Source of the DNA: Prosapia bicincta
Lineage: Eukaryota; Arthropoda; Insecta; Hemiptera; Cercopidae
NCBI GenBank assembly: GCA_036971475.1
Contig: JBAIZL010000001.1
Location: 139,470,192-139,534,191, forward strand
Length of the DNA stretch: 64,000 bases
Reading direction: 5' to 3'
The position numbers and the translations under genes were made by a program. Shown piece after piece: positions 1 to 11,700 of the stretch (position 1 is its first letter; each line of letters opens with the position of its first letter). Below the pieces are notes generated by a model. The model saw nothing but the letters and a program-made list of their open reading frames with translations. It made no database searches and was not told the DNA's origin.

Positions 1-720
1 TATATGAGTGAGCTGTATGCTGATGTGGTGTTAGTGGTGTGTGTGTGTCTGTATTTTAAGTTTTGTGTTCAGTTGATTGACCGGATTGTAAACTAATAGA
101 TCATCATTGATAGAGCCAGGAAGTAGAAATTCTTAATATACTCCTATTCATTTCTGTTAGGAATATTTTTATTTATTTGAATACAGTTTTCTGCCTTTTC
201 TAACGTAACAATATTTCCCCCTGTCCTAGAGTACGAATCTAGTTTTGAAAATAGAGTTACTATGAAACACAATGATAGAGGAAAATATTTTAATGTTAGG
301 AAAGGCAGAAAATTGTACTCAAGCTAGAAAGTACTTTATGTATAGTCATTTAAGAGGAATGAAGATAAAGGCTACAATAATTGATATTAAAAAGTGAGCA
401 ACTGTTCACTGGGAATTAGTTTTGAGTTTTTTTCAATTTACTAATTTTCTTAAAATATTTTTATTTTAAGCAACAAATAAAAACACCTTTAGAAATATCC
501 TTTTTAAGATATATATAAATATGCATTTTCTGATATCATGGCATGCACAAACTTATAATTAAAGTAAATTTAAGAAAACAATTACTAAGATGTTTTTGAT
601 TTCACTAAAACATCTCCTTCAGGATTAGAAAGACATATGACTTATTTTTATTTGATTTTTTGTGTGTATTTTTGTTTAAAACTGTGTCTGTGGCCTTTTG
701 AAATTCATTACAGATTGTAA
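1..720. other. AT-rich non-coding DNA
   Basis: No coding exon, RNA gene or transposon end was recognised. A short GT-rich stretch lies near 30-55. It may be intron of MIC10, whose first exon must lie to the left, but that is inference. Confidence 0.4.
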
Positions 721-1195
721 TCTATACTATTGTATAAAAATGTAATGGTGTCTGTCTGTGTGTGTGTGTGTTACTCAATCATGTAAAAACTACTGGGGCC
801 ATTCAGCTGCAATTTTACGTGGACATTCTCAGGGTTCCTGGTTAACACATAGGGTTATTAGTATTTAGAAATACTATCTGCGCACCACCCCACTGACCTT
901 AAAAACTCCCTCAACACTCAATTATCTATACTCCATTATATAAGTATATAATGGCTCAATCTGCTGATAGTAAATGTGTTTCTAATCACCTGTAAAAGTA
1001 ACTTTTTACAGAAAGCTCATCTCAGAAGCTTATCCTCTTCTTGGTTTATCAATAATCGGTAAAGTTTATAGACTACAGTTTGAATTATTTATTAGGATTT
1101 AATTTCAGTAAATTAAATTCACCCCAAATACAAATACAAATTAAATCAATACAAATATATGACAACCCTGTACGAAGGATGGGTAGTCTGCTAGT
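721..1195 (+). mobile_element. Non-autonomous Helitron
   Basis: The segment begins with TC (TCTATACTATTGTATAAAAA) and ends with CTAGT. It sits between a host A (720) and a host T (1196), the Helitron target rule. Just inside the 3' end an ACCC...GGGT stem (about 1165-1182) could form the terminal hairpin. There is no Rep/helicase coding, so this is a 475-bp non-autonomous copy. The 5' end runs into a GT microsatellite at about 750-770. The assignment rests on termini only. Confidence 0.65.
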
Positions 1196-1423
1196 TTGTA
1201 ACATATAAGGTGCATATGTTTCTTATATGCATATATGTTCCTTATACATATCTTATGTAGATCTTTTATATGTATGTTTGTGTCTCTGGCGACTTTCTTT
1301 TTCCCTACTATGTTATTTTTGTGTTTGTTTTGTATTTTGGTCATATATTAATAATTAGTATCAGGGTTGTGCAGTGCTATGATGCAGAGAGATGGTGGGA
1401 TCATGCAAGATGAGCTTTGAACC

Positions 1424-3058
1424 GTGATAATTTTTTTACTGGTAGCACCAGAGTACAAGTCAGTATATGCCAAAGCTCTGGAATTTGTAAAAAAATATGT
1501 GTGGAAATAGATAAGCACACATTAAAATGTTTTCATTATATTTTGTTTCCTTCTAATATACAGACTTATTTATGAGTTCCAGCTTGGAATCGGATAAGTA
1601 TTTCGAATAGAATTTCCAAATGTCAAATTTTGAGCACATTTGATTAATAATTCAATTTTGTAGAAAATTGGGGCAGCATTTTATAGATTTGTATCATACC
1701 TAAAATGTAATGTACAGCACTAATTAATATGCTTCTGTATCTATTAAGCTGTGATAATTTTTTTACTGGTAGCACCAGAGTACAAGTCAGTATACAGCCA
1801 AAGCTCTGAAATTTGTAAAAAATATGTGTGGAAATAGATAAGCACACATTAAAATGTTTTCATTATATTTTGTTTCCTTCTAATATACAGACTTATTTAT
1901 GAGTTCCAGCTTGGAATCGGATAAGTATTTCGAATAGAATTTCCAAATGTCAAATTTTGAGCACATTTGATTAATAATTCAATTTTGTAGAAAATTGGGG
2001 CAGCATTTTGGAGATTTGTATCATACCTAAAATGTAATGTACAGCACTAATTAATATACTTCTGTATCTATTAAGCTGTGATAATTTTTTTACTGGTAGC
2101 ACCAGAGTACAAGTCAGTATACAGCCAAAGCTCTGAAATTTGTAAAAAATATGTGTGGAAATAGATAAGCACACATTAAAATGTTTTCATTATATTTTGT
2201 TTCCTTCTAATATACAGACTTATTTATGAGTTCCAGCTTGGAATCGGATAAGTATTTCGAATAGAATTTCCAAATGTCAAATTTTGAGCACATTTGATTA
2301 ATAATTCAATTTTGTAGAAAATTGGGGCAGCATTTTGGAGATTTGTATCATACCTAAAATGTAATGTACAGCACTAATTAATATGCTTCTGTATCTATTA
2401 AGCTGTGATAATTTTTTTACTGGTAGCACCAGAGTACAAGTCAGTATACAGCCAAAGCTCTGAAATTTGTAAAAAATATGTGTGGAAATAGATAAGCACA
2501 CATTAAAATGTTTTCATTATATTTTGTTTCCTTCTAATATACAGACTTATTTATGAGTTCCAGCTTGGAATCGGATAAGTATTTCGAATAGAATTTCCAA
2601 ATGTCAAATTTTGAGCACATTTGATTAATAATTCAATTTTGTAGAAAATTGGGGCAGCATTTTGGAGATTTGTATCATACCTAAAATGTAATGTACAGCA
2701 CTAATTAATATACTTCTGTATCTATTAAGCTGTGATAATTTTTTTACTGGTAGCACCAGAGTACAAGTCAGTATATAGCAAAAGCTCTGAAATTTGTAAA
2801 AAATATGTGTGGAAATAGATAAGCACACATTAAAATGTTTTCATTATATTTTGTTTCCTTCCAATATACAGACTTATTTATGAGTTCCAGCTTGGAATCG
2901 GATAAGTATTTCGAATAGAATTTCTAAATGTCAAATTTTGAGCACATTTGATTAATAATTCAATTTTGTAGAAAATTGGGGCAGCATTTTGGAGATTTGT
3001 ATCATACCTAAAATGTAATGTACAGCACTAATTAATATGCTTCTGTATCTATTAAGTA
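1424..3058. repeat. Satellite array, 327-bp unit x 5
   Basis: Five head-to-tail copies start at 1424, 1751, 2078, 2405 and 2732. They differ by only a few substitutions and short indels, so the array is recent or homogenised. Each complete unit contains a 67-codon open frame on the minus strand (1644-1847, 1971-2174, 2298-2501, 2625-2828). Its product has no recognised motif, and its conservation simply follows that of the DNA. Confidence 0.93.
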
Positions 3059-4015
3059 ATACTTGAAAAGTGGGGGTTTAATTACATTTTTTCCATATTC
3101 ATATGTGTTATAAATATATTCCAGTACAAGAAATAAGTGATTACAAGTGTCAGTGCTGTGGCATAGATTTGTTGAGTATGATGTAAATCTTCACAATGCC
3201 GCCCCGAATTTTTATTATATTTAATTGTTTATAAGGTGCACTCGAATTCGACATTTGAGAGTTCAAATCAAAATACTTACCAGAATACCGGAACTAGAAC
3301 TCATTAAAAAGTCTGTACATTGGTAGAAAACATGAATAATGAAAAATATTGTGTTTGTTGCGCGGTTTTTATCACTTTAAGTAGTAAATTACTAATTTTA
3401 GACACTTTCGAGAATAGCGAGCTTATAGCGCCCTTGATTTATGAATTCAGTTCTATAAATTTCAATTTTTTACTACACTCCTACTCATACTGTAAAACAT
3501 TTGTACTTATCACTTCTATTCTGGCTCTACAAAAATTATCATAGCCGATCTATTATGCCACCTTCATTGATGTGCTACCTGATGTAACCACCTTTCCGCA
3601 TTATAGCAACGCACATCCTTTTCAAGTGTCTCAAACCACAAAAAGTGGTTGAAATTTTGCAAAATTTAAACATGACTTAAGTATATCAACATACTCAAAA
3701 GCTGTATAATAATGTAATATAAAGCTGTGAAGCATTTTGTAAAAAAATACTTTATAAAAGATGGGTTTTAAAAGTAAGGTTGTGTTTCTAAAATATAGTT
3801 TTAGTTACGCTTTGTAATGAAAAAAAATCAAAGCCATTTTGTCAAGTATTATCTTATGTTTTCTTATGAAACATGTATTATAAAATTATTTAATCTATTA
3901 TTTTTACATATTTTTGTAATAAAAATTTGTCACATATTTAGAAACATATTTATAAAACTGTTTGTTGTTCGAAAATATAAGCTTGAATTATATAATGTTA
4001 CTATTTTGTTAATAG
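3059..4015 (+). other. Intron of MIC10, no feature seen
   Basis: AT-rich sequence between the satellite and the first recognised MIC10 exon. A short + strand open frame at 3320-3544 has no recognisable motif. The MIC10 acceptor at the right edge is TTTTGTTAATAG. Confidence 0.5.
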
Positions 4016-4129
4016 GATCAAAATGGCCAATGATCATTGGAACGGCTTTTGGTTTTGGGATGGGGTATGAAAATTGCGAGAAAGATATAAATGAAAGTTT
4101 GACCTATGAGAAAGCAATTCCAAAAGACG
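4016..4129 (+). CDS. MICOS10: MIC10 exon (second transmembrane segment)
   Basis: Acceptor AG at 4014-4015, donor GTAAAT at 4130. It encodes the glycine-rich membrane segment and the start of the C-terminal tail. The first complete codon is TCA at 4018. Confidence 0.85.
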
Positions 4130-7100
4130 GTAAATATATAAATTAGTTTAAATTTATACAATTACTATTTAACCTCTTAGAATTGCATTTAGTATACGGT
4201 AATGACTTACCATTTGTGGTTCTATTAATTGCAGTTTGTGATATCAGAAAAGGGCTTAGGTTTCAATGCTGATAAAACAGCCTTGATTTAGAATAGAATG
4301 TCATGTACTTTCCTCTCAAAAGAAGAAACAAAACAAATTTCAGATTTAAGGCCGATAAACTTCTATTTTACTGTAGTGCTTAGTGGTTTTATGTTGGAAC
4401 CAATGCTGGCCTTCAAATATCTAAATCCAAGAACACTCACTAAACGAGATTTCCTACTTGTTTTATGAAAAGCATGAGATACAGGTTCACTTTTTCTTAT
4501 GAGGTTTTTTTCAAAGAAGTTGAAGTTTAATTAAAATCAAAGTCATTTTCATTTAACTGATAATTCTTCAGAATATTTTGAGGAATAAAATCCTTTTACT
4601 CTAACATAGAAGTGTGGCTATCACCACCTAACACTTCAGATTTTTATATCCATTAGTCCAAGCCATCATTACATTTACATCATACTACTTATGTCGATCT
4701 CTTGAGTGTTTAATATTTGTGCAACAGGAGAAGACAAAACACTGCCAATTGTTCAGTGCCAAAAAACTAACTTACAACATGCACTAAATTTTGAGAATTA
4801 AGGAATCAGTTTATGAAATGAAACTATCAACTAATAATTCATGCATATAGAAATTGTGGCAAGATGCTGTAGCACCAAAGAGCAAAAATTCCATAAATTG
4901 AATGAAAAATATTATTTAACATCAGAAGAAACTGAAGTTGGGGTTTCACCTTCAGTGATTGTTGGGGTCTCTAATGAAATTGTTAACACCGACATCGACT
5001 GGCGCTTCAGTTTGAAAAAATGAAATGCCAGAAAAAAGGAGACTTAATTACTGAGCTTAGCTCAAAAGCAGATAATAAGGATGAAGATAAAAAAAAAAAT
5101 AATGCTGTAACTGAATTTATAATATGAGAATGAAATTTTGTTTTGTAAGATATAAATAACACCTCGTAAACATCCAACAATAGGTTTTTAAAGAGGGCTT
5201 GATATGCTGAAGAGGCGTACTATGTTTTTGAAGAGGAGCACAGCAGCAAAACATATTTCAAAATTCTATTTTGCCATATTACCAAATATTTACTATTTGC
5301 GGTTTCCTTAGTGCAGAAAAATTCATAATATTTGTATTGTAAATAACAAGGTAGTAAATTGAAATAAAAAAAAACAAACAAAGCAAAGTTTTATAAGAGA
5401 AGACTTTTAAATTTAATAAGAATATGTACTGAATGCTTTATTATGTGGAGATTGTTTGTATAAAGTTAATTTTTGTCACTTCTCACTCTATCGACATTTT
5501 GAGTGCAGTGATGAGTCATGCCTAGCCTAGAGTGAAACAATTGCATAACATAATAATCAAGCCATTTGTCACAACACAAAACTCTTTTTCTTGGTATTGC
5601 CATTATTATTGATGTAGAAATTTCTGGCATGGCTCATTTTGTTCAGTTTGATCTCAGCTTTCTCACAGTGAAGTCTCTTTCTAAGAATTGTTACCACAAG
5701 CTGATAAATATCATCTTAAGCAAAACAAAAATATACCCCACTTCCTTTATACTGCTTAAGTTTTAAAATTTATCCAAAAGTTTAAATTGTTTTATAAGTG
5801 TAATTAAAAAATTCGTAAAACTGGCTATCTAGCTCTTTGTAATGGTTTAGAACATGAATATTGTTCAATCTTTCCCTAGTTATGTTTGACCAAACTGTTT
5901 TTCTCCAAACCTTTACAAAAATATACCTTTTGTCATAAAAACTTACTTTTCATAAATTTTAAATTAATTTCTAGAAAAATATGTTTCAGAGTCTTCAAAA
6001 TATGAATTTGAAGATTGAACAATATTCATGTTCAGATAATTCCATTAATATTCTATACATATTCTCATTCTCCCCTCAATATTATCTCAATGTTAAAATC
6101 TACAATATTGTCTATAAGATTCTATATATCTGTTACATCGTCTTGAAATATTAAAATTAGCTAAATTCTTTACATTAGTTCATCTTTAACACTTTTATCT
6201 GATTGGTGAAGACAAAATGTTCTTAAATATATTTTTTACACATATGATGCAAGAAAGTAATGTTATCAAATATGTAACATGTTTGGTCTATATTATGTGT
6301 TTATATTTTTGAGTGTCTGTACAGTTGTATCTCCATATCTGTGGGTAATGGGGTCCAAAATTATCGCCATAACATGAAACTGTGGATAGTAAGGACGAGG
6401 TGTGTTATCCCCGTTAACAAACATATACTACACATACAGACAATTATAGTATACAGTAGTACATGTAAATTAATATGTGAATTGCATAAGTACACTATAT
6501 ACTGTATAATTTGTAAAATATTAAAGTACAGTATGTTTGTATTCTATGTACAGTAGGCCTATTGTGAGAACTGTTTGTACTTACCATCACGTAGTGTACA
6601 GTACTATATTCTATTTGTGGTTACTACCAACAAACGTTTGCTATCAAATGCAGAGAAAATGATTTGACTTTGAGAACTTATTTAATAGAGCTGTACAGAG
6701 AGTATGTATATATGAACAGTACACTTCACAATTTACATGTTAAAAAAATTACTACGTACGAAAACAAGTTTTAAGTTGAAGTTAGGAACAAGAAATTTTT
6801 AATCAGAAACATTTTCATCTGAAAGTGGAAAAGGCTCAATGTTCTTAAAATAATGGTCTGTTACGTTTAGCAATGTCGACGATGTTGATGGGACACTTTT
6901 TTCTACTTGATAAACATTGCGATAGGGAATTTTTTAAAATTTCGCTGAAGGCTTACTGAAGAAGCTGCATGGCATTCGTAATCATTCTGGTAACTTTAAA
7001 TCCTCGTTCCATAAATGGGCTGTAATCCATTTTTTTTCAAACTTTTTAGCATCTGGAAAATGTTTTCAGTGTTTATGTCAGTAAACCTTTTCACGGTTTA

Positions 7101-7981
7101 CAAAAGGTTGAACATCAAGTATTACTCAATTCTCAGTGTTAGAGCATACCCGGGATACGGGTATGTAGTTATCCCGAGCAGTAGTTGAAACCCGGGATAT
7201 GGATGCACAACTGTATTATGAACACACATGAATCATGAAGATCTTTAGGACAAATACCAAGATAAAAAAAAACAGACATTCTCGTATATAATCCAATGAA
7301 CATTCAATATAATTAAAACTATAATTTAAATATTCTCAAGCATTACCAATAAAAACAAACTTTCACTGATTTCTAAAATTAGATCTAAAAAGATTTGAAT
7401 ATAATGCTCATTTTAAATCTGTATCAAAGATTAAGAATTTAATCTACAAAAGATGTCCAGTAATTAGATACAAAGCAAATTAATTGTCATGTAATCTTCA
7501 TGAATTCTCTGTATTTTGAATGTAACATTGAATTTCCAGATTTTGTTGTTCATGACAAGCTGGTTGTTATTCATTTATTACAATTTGAAATAATTGTATG
7601 CTAGACATTCTATTAATATAAGTTATTAAATTATTAACTCAGACTTGGAGGAAACGTTTTTGTCTTACGACTTCTTCAGTCTCAACACGTTTCCTCCAAG
7701 TGTAAGTTAAACATTTATATTAATAGAATGTCTGATTACAAGTAATTTAAAATTGTAATAAGTGTAACATTGAGTTAGAGAACATGACAGAGCTGCCAAA
7801 CACTAAAAAATAATTTGTTTCCAATTTCTGTTAGGTTTGTATTTTTGATTTTTGGACATTCCTTCTCTTAGTAATTATATGCCATTATTTATATTACTTT
7901 GTGAAATGTCTAATCTATAACTCATTATATTTTTCAGTGGATAATGGAAGTGACAAAAAAAATGATGACAAGAAGAGTTAA
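4016..7981 (+). CDS. MICOS10: MICOS complex subunit MIC10, last two coding exons
   Basis: MIC10 is the small inner-mitochondrial-membrane hairpin protein that oligomerises at cristae junctions. The exon at 4016-4129 encodes SKWPMIIGTAFGFGMGYENC followed by EKDI. This matches the family's second transmembrane segment, with its glycine-rich GxxxGxG-type oligomerisation motif and the conserved YxNCxxD exit. The exon starts with two bases of a split codon after an AG at 4014-4015 and ends with one base before GTAAAT at 4130. The second exon, 7938-7981, follows TTTTTCAG, restores the frame and adds a short charged tail ending DDKKS, then TAA at 7979-7981. The upstream exon encoding the first membrane segment is not in the window. 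The intron carries foldbacks and a pogo-like element. Family assignment is firm; the downstream exon rests on phase and a good acceptor. Confidence 0.85.
4130..5849 (+). other. MICOS10: MIC10 intron, nothing recognised
   Basis: AT-rich intron sequence. Short open frames at 4841-5023 and 5566-5766 have no family resemblance. No transposon termini were recognised here. Confidence 0.5.
5850..6033. repeat. Foldback with 23-bp perfect inverted ends
   Basis: Positions 5850-5872 (GAACATGAATATTGTTCAAT plus CTT) reappear as the exact reverse complement at 6011-6033, enclosing about 138 bp. This is a small foldback/MITE-like structure in the MIC10 intron. No target-site duplication was established. 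Confidence 0.65.
6322..7213. mobile_element. pogo/Tigger-type non-autonomous element
   Basis: Terminal inverted repeats begin CAGTTGTATCTCCATATC on the left and, read from the right end inwards, CAGTTGTGCATCCATATC. Each is bordered by TA (6320-6321 and 7214-7215), the target duplication of the Tc1/mariner/pogo group. The 892-bp interior has no intact transposase. Class is inferred from ends and TA target. Confidence 0.6.
7571..7760. repeat. Long foldback, family A copy 1
   Basis: Two imperfect arms of about 75-85 bp fold on each other: AGACATTCTATTAATATAAG near 7612 and its complement near 7712, with CTTGGAGGAAACG near 7645 paired near 7690. A short spacer containing CTTACGACTTCTTCAG lies between them. 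It is clearly related to the foldback at 15782-16006, including the flanking CATGACRAGCTGGTTGTTA. It may be a PLE-derived hairpin (see findings). Confidence 0.75.
7938..7981 (+). CDS. MICOS10: MIC10 terminal coding exon
   Basis: After the acceptor TTTTTCAG (ends 7937), two bases complete a split Val codon. The sequence then reads DNGSDKKNDDKKS and TAA. A lysine- and aspartate-rich C-terminal tail is consistent with MIC10 proteins of insects. Confidence 0.7.
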
Positions 7982-8615
7982 TAAATTCTATCCAGATTAA
8001 AAATTATAAAATTACAAGTTTTTGATTCAAGACCAAAAATCGTTGATATGTTTTGTATCAATTTAATCTATAAACAACTATATTTATTATAACATTTATC
8101 AACTTTGTCACTAATATTTACAATCTATGTACATTATACTATGGTAAAATATACATTTATGCTTTATATTACTAGAGCATGATAAAAAAAAATTTAAAAT
8201 TTATTATATGGAGATTCTTTGTATATGCAGATTCAAGTATTTGCATTTTCAGAAAAGGGGAATAGAGAAAATTTCATATGGAGAAGAAACTGTTTAAAGT
8301 AAAAATGCTTATTAAAATCAGTAAGTTAGAAATATTTTATTTTTAAAAATACATGCAGCTGAAATGTTTTGTCTTGGTAAGTGTTTTATAAATTTATTTA
8401 AATATAAAGTTGACAAGTCTTTAATAACATACAAACAGTCTTATTATCCAATGTGCAATGCACTCTACTTGGTGTGTATCATTACAAAATACTGAGTATC
8501 GCAGGAAACCTCTTCATATTAAGAATTTCTAAAATAAAATATACATTTAGAACTAATTACAAACATTACTTGTGGTACTTTAACAAAAAAAAAAAAAAAA
8601 TATATTACGTACACA
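7982..8615. other. Convergent 3' flanks of MIC10 and the single-saposin gene
   Basis: Holds the 3' untranslated regions of both convergent genes. Candidate polyadenylation hexamers for the - strand gene (TTTATT on the + strand) occur near 8336 and 8394. For MIC10, AATAAA overlaps the stop at 7980-7985, and another occurs near 8535. Confidence 0.4.
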
Positions 8616-8777
8616 TTAACAATTGATCAAATAATAACATATATTGACATAATATCCATTTCTCAGATATTGAACTATTTCTGAAAAATATTCATAAATG
8701 AAAAACTTGCAGGAGTCTTTTTGATAGTTATAATAGTAATTTTCGCAATTCATCAGAAGACCATTCCTGACGAAATT
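8616..8777 (-). CDS. Single-saposin gene exon 5 (second half of SapB domain, stop)
   Basis: 53 codons plus TAA (8618-8616) after acceptor TTTTTTTCAG. It begins NFVRNGLLMNC and contains SapB cysteines 3-6, with SCKFFIYEYFSEIVQYL resembling the prosaposin helix QCNKFVEEYADLILQVL. A second AG 11 bases further in would give a 12-codon tail, EWSSDELRKLLL. The complete six-cysteine match favours the first acceptor. Confidence 0.75.
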   Translation of the reverse strand, partial: NFVRNGLLMNCENYYYNYQKDSCKFFIYEYFSEIVQYLRNGYYVNICYYLINC

Positions 8778-11700
8778 CTGAAAAAAATTAATTCAACTTT
8801 ATATTATAATTTATAGCTTTATATTTCGAATTAAATTAATTTAATAATTTTATATTATGATTTACCATGGAATGCTAATAACTAAAACATTATGAGGAAG
8901 AATTATAGTGAAAAAAAGAAAAGGGTCTATAAATATGAAAGTAATTTGGAAAATATAATAATATCAATATAATAAATATTTTTAAAAATGGATAAAATCG
9001 TTCCTTAGCAAAATGATATTTTACAATAAATTAAACTTATCGTGTTTTAATAATAATTGTAAAATTTACAAACAAAATAAGAAAATGAAAATCATATATA
9101 AGGCATTTCATTGAGCCTTATAGAGAATAAAGTTCACTTTAACTTTGTAATAAAGCAAGATAAATCCAACCTCAATGATGGAACTATGATTTGGATAAGG
9201 TAATCAAATGTGGTAAATAAAATTCAGCTCAGACGGATTCAAATTTACACTGAAGTGAAACATTCAAGAGCAAACTTTATCAAAACAATATATTATGTTT
9301 CTGTAACAAAAAAAACAGTTTTAAAGAATTCATGAACTATCTGATGACAGTAGCATCAAATATTTAATAAACAGAAAAAGGTCCATATTTAAACTTTAAA
9401 AGGTAGTTTTCTTGCAGAAAAATTGCAAGCTCACTTACTACTATCGGGTCAAAAAGTGTTGATACTCGAGTTTAAGCTTTTACTACAAGGCAACCGATAT
9501 ACTTATAACAAAACAAGATGCACCAAAATTTCATAAATTTAATTTTGCGTCTCTTTAAACTTAATTTTTTTTGCAGTTTTAACTTAGTCTTTCAGCGGGT
9601 CGAATGAAAAAAGTACCAGTTTTTTGGCGTTTTTCAGACAATGCCAGACTTTGAACATTTATAATATAAAAGCTATTAAACCAATCGTGTTAAAAATTTA
9701 ATAGGTTGTAGCACATATATTTGTATACCATATTTATGAATTTCAGAATGTTTACTTAATTACAAAAAAATTTGTGGGGATTTTTGTCAGTTTTATTTTG
9801 CGATCGGATTAAGATAAAAATAGCAATGAAAGCTTGAATTGTAGCTCTTAAGCTATGAATTGACAATTTAAAGCAATAAATTTGTTACAGTCTTTAAAAA
9901 ATTATATTGATGTCTGATCGAATCGGTACCAGGAGCAGGTCCTGGCATTAGCTCGTGAAATTGCTACCGCTCGGCTGTCTTGTGCAGGGAAATTTCCCGA
10001 TAGTAGCGTGTTGGCCTCTACATCGGAAAATGACTATTACTTTTGTCTGCTCCATGAGCAGCGGCCCATCGAAATTTCGAGTATCAACACTTTTTGACCC
10101 GATAGTAGTGCTTGCATAAATGATATATCTGACCATTCTACGTAATTTATATCATAGTTAGGAAATAAATTATAGAGGGAGTAAATTTTGAGAAATACCA
10201 TAAAATATTTAGCTTAAGTTGAAAATTTTTTAAATGAATATTTATTATTCAATGCAATAATTTTATTTCTATTTGTAAGTTACATTAGTTTCTGAATTAT
10301 TTAGGACATTGTGCAAAAACATCTGTCCACTAGGAATGGTCGATCCAGTGGCTTTAAGGGATCAGTGACAGGGCTAGGTTCGGATCAGTGACTTTTACCG
10401 GTGACAAGGGATACTGAAACTGCTCTGTATGTACCAATAACAGGGAGGCATACCACACTGGTGAAATGATTCCACACCTCGGTTTTTTCTTTTTTGGAAG
10501 GCTTATTTTATTTAAATATAAACTCCTATGAAATTAAGAACAAACTACTGAGTGCGAAATAATGTCTACTGTACACAGCATTGTCATTATCTTAACCCTT
10601 AGCACTCGACTGTCGGGGTAGCCCCGCCAAGCGTATATTGCAGTTTACTCGTATGTCGGGGGTCACCCGACACGATTTTCAAATGCCTATAACTCGTCTG
10701 CGGCGAAGCCCACGACATTCAATCTTTTACCGTTTGGTGCTACACTCTATTGAAAATAATGTGAACTAAGTTGAAAATACCTAGGAATATGTGAGTCATC
10801 ACAAAATCTAGTTTGCCGCTACGTTGTAAGCTGCAAGTAGGTTACAGTTTTGCCGGTTATTTGTTACTCGTAGTTTGCCGTGGCTTCACGTGCAATTAGT
10901 GATTCTGAAATTCCTGATCTTTTACTTGATCCTGATTTATTAGAATTTAGTTCAGTTTCATAAACAAAATAACTAAACCAACAGGTATTTGTAAATATAA
11001 CCAGTTTATGGGTGGTATAGATTTAGCTGTTCAATATAATGAACTGTGCAGTTTTACAAAACGAACAAATAAATGGTGGAGGACAATGTTTTTCTGGCTA
11101 TTACATGTAGCTGTAGTAAATAGTTTTATTATCTATAATAACAAAAAAAAGGAAATGAAAGAAAATCCTGTTAAAAAAATATAGTTTCGCCAAAACTTGG
11201 TGAGGGAACGCATTCGTGATATCAGGAATAACCCGTATAGTGAGAGGGGTCGGCCGTCAACTACTGACAAAGAAGAAAGACTGAATTGGAAATTACATTT
11301 AATCTTTTCCAATGATAAAAATACTTCTAAGGATTGTGTAGTTTGCAGTAACAGGAAGATAAAAGGAGGTTGAAGGGAAACAGTTTTTCACTACAAAACA
11401 TGCGGCAGAAAACCAAGACTTCATCCGGAAGACTGTTCTCAAAAATATCATACTCTGCAAAATTACAAATAAGATAATAAAATCATGTACATACAGTATT
11501 AGTGAATAAAAATAGCTTAGTTTACTAAAATCATGTAAGAGAAAACAAAGTTTTCTATAAACAATAATGCAACCTGCAGGTGAGGAATTTGTCACAATTT
11601 AATTACAAGTTGGGAAGCGCTAAGGGTTAAAACCTGACACAAATCTACCACCCACACACAACATAAATGAGTAGAACTAGTGACAGGCGTGACAAAATAT

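Noticed and set aside
1644..2828. Four repeated 67-codon minus-strand open frames
   Set aside because: They are carried by the 327-bp satellite. Similarity follows the DNA repeat, and no motif or expression signal is seen.
3320..3544. 74-codon + strand open frame upstream of the MIC10 exon
   Set aside because: It does not resemble the MIC10 N-terminus or any family, and has no suitable donor in phase.
3817..4015. Upstream extension of the MIC10 open frame
   Set aside because: The sequence before 4016 is AT-rich intron with a good acceptor at its end. MIC10 homology starts only at SKWPM.
8728..8766. Alternative last exon of the small saposin gene ending EWSSDELRKLLL
   Set aside because: A second AG 11 bases downstream also keeps phase 0, but the product would lose cysteines 3-6. 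The first acceptor gives a complete SapB domain.
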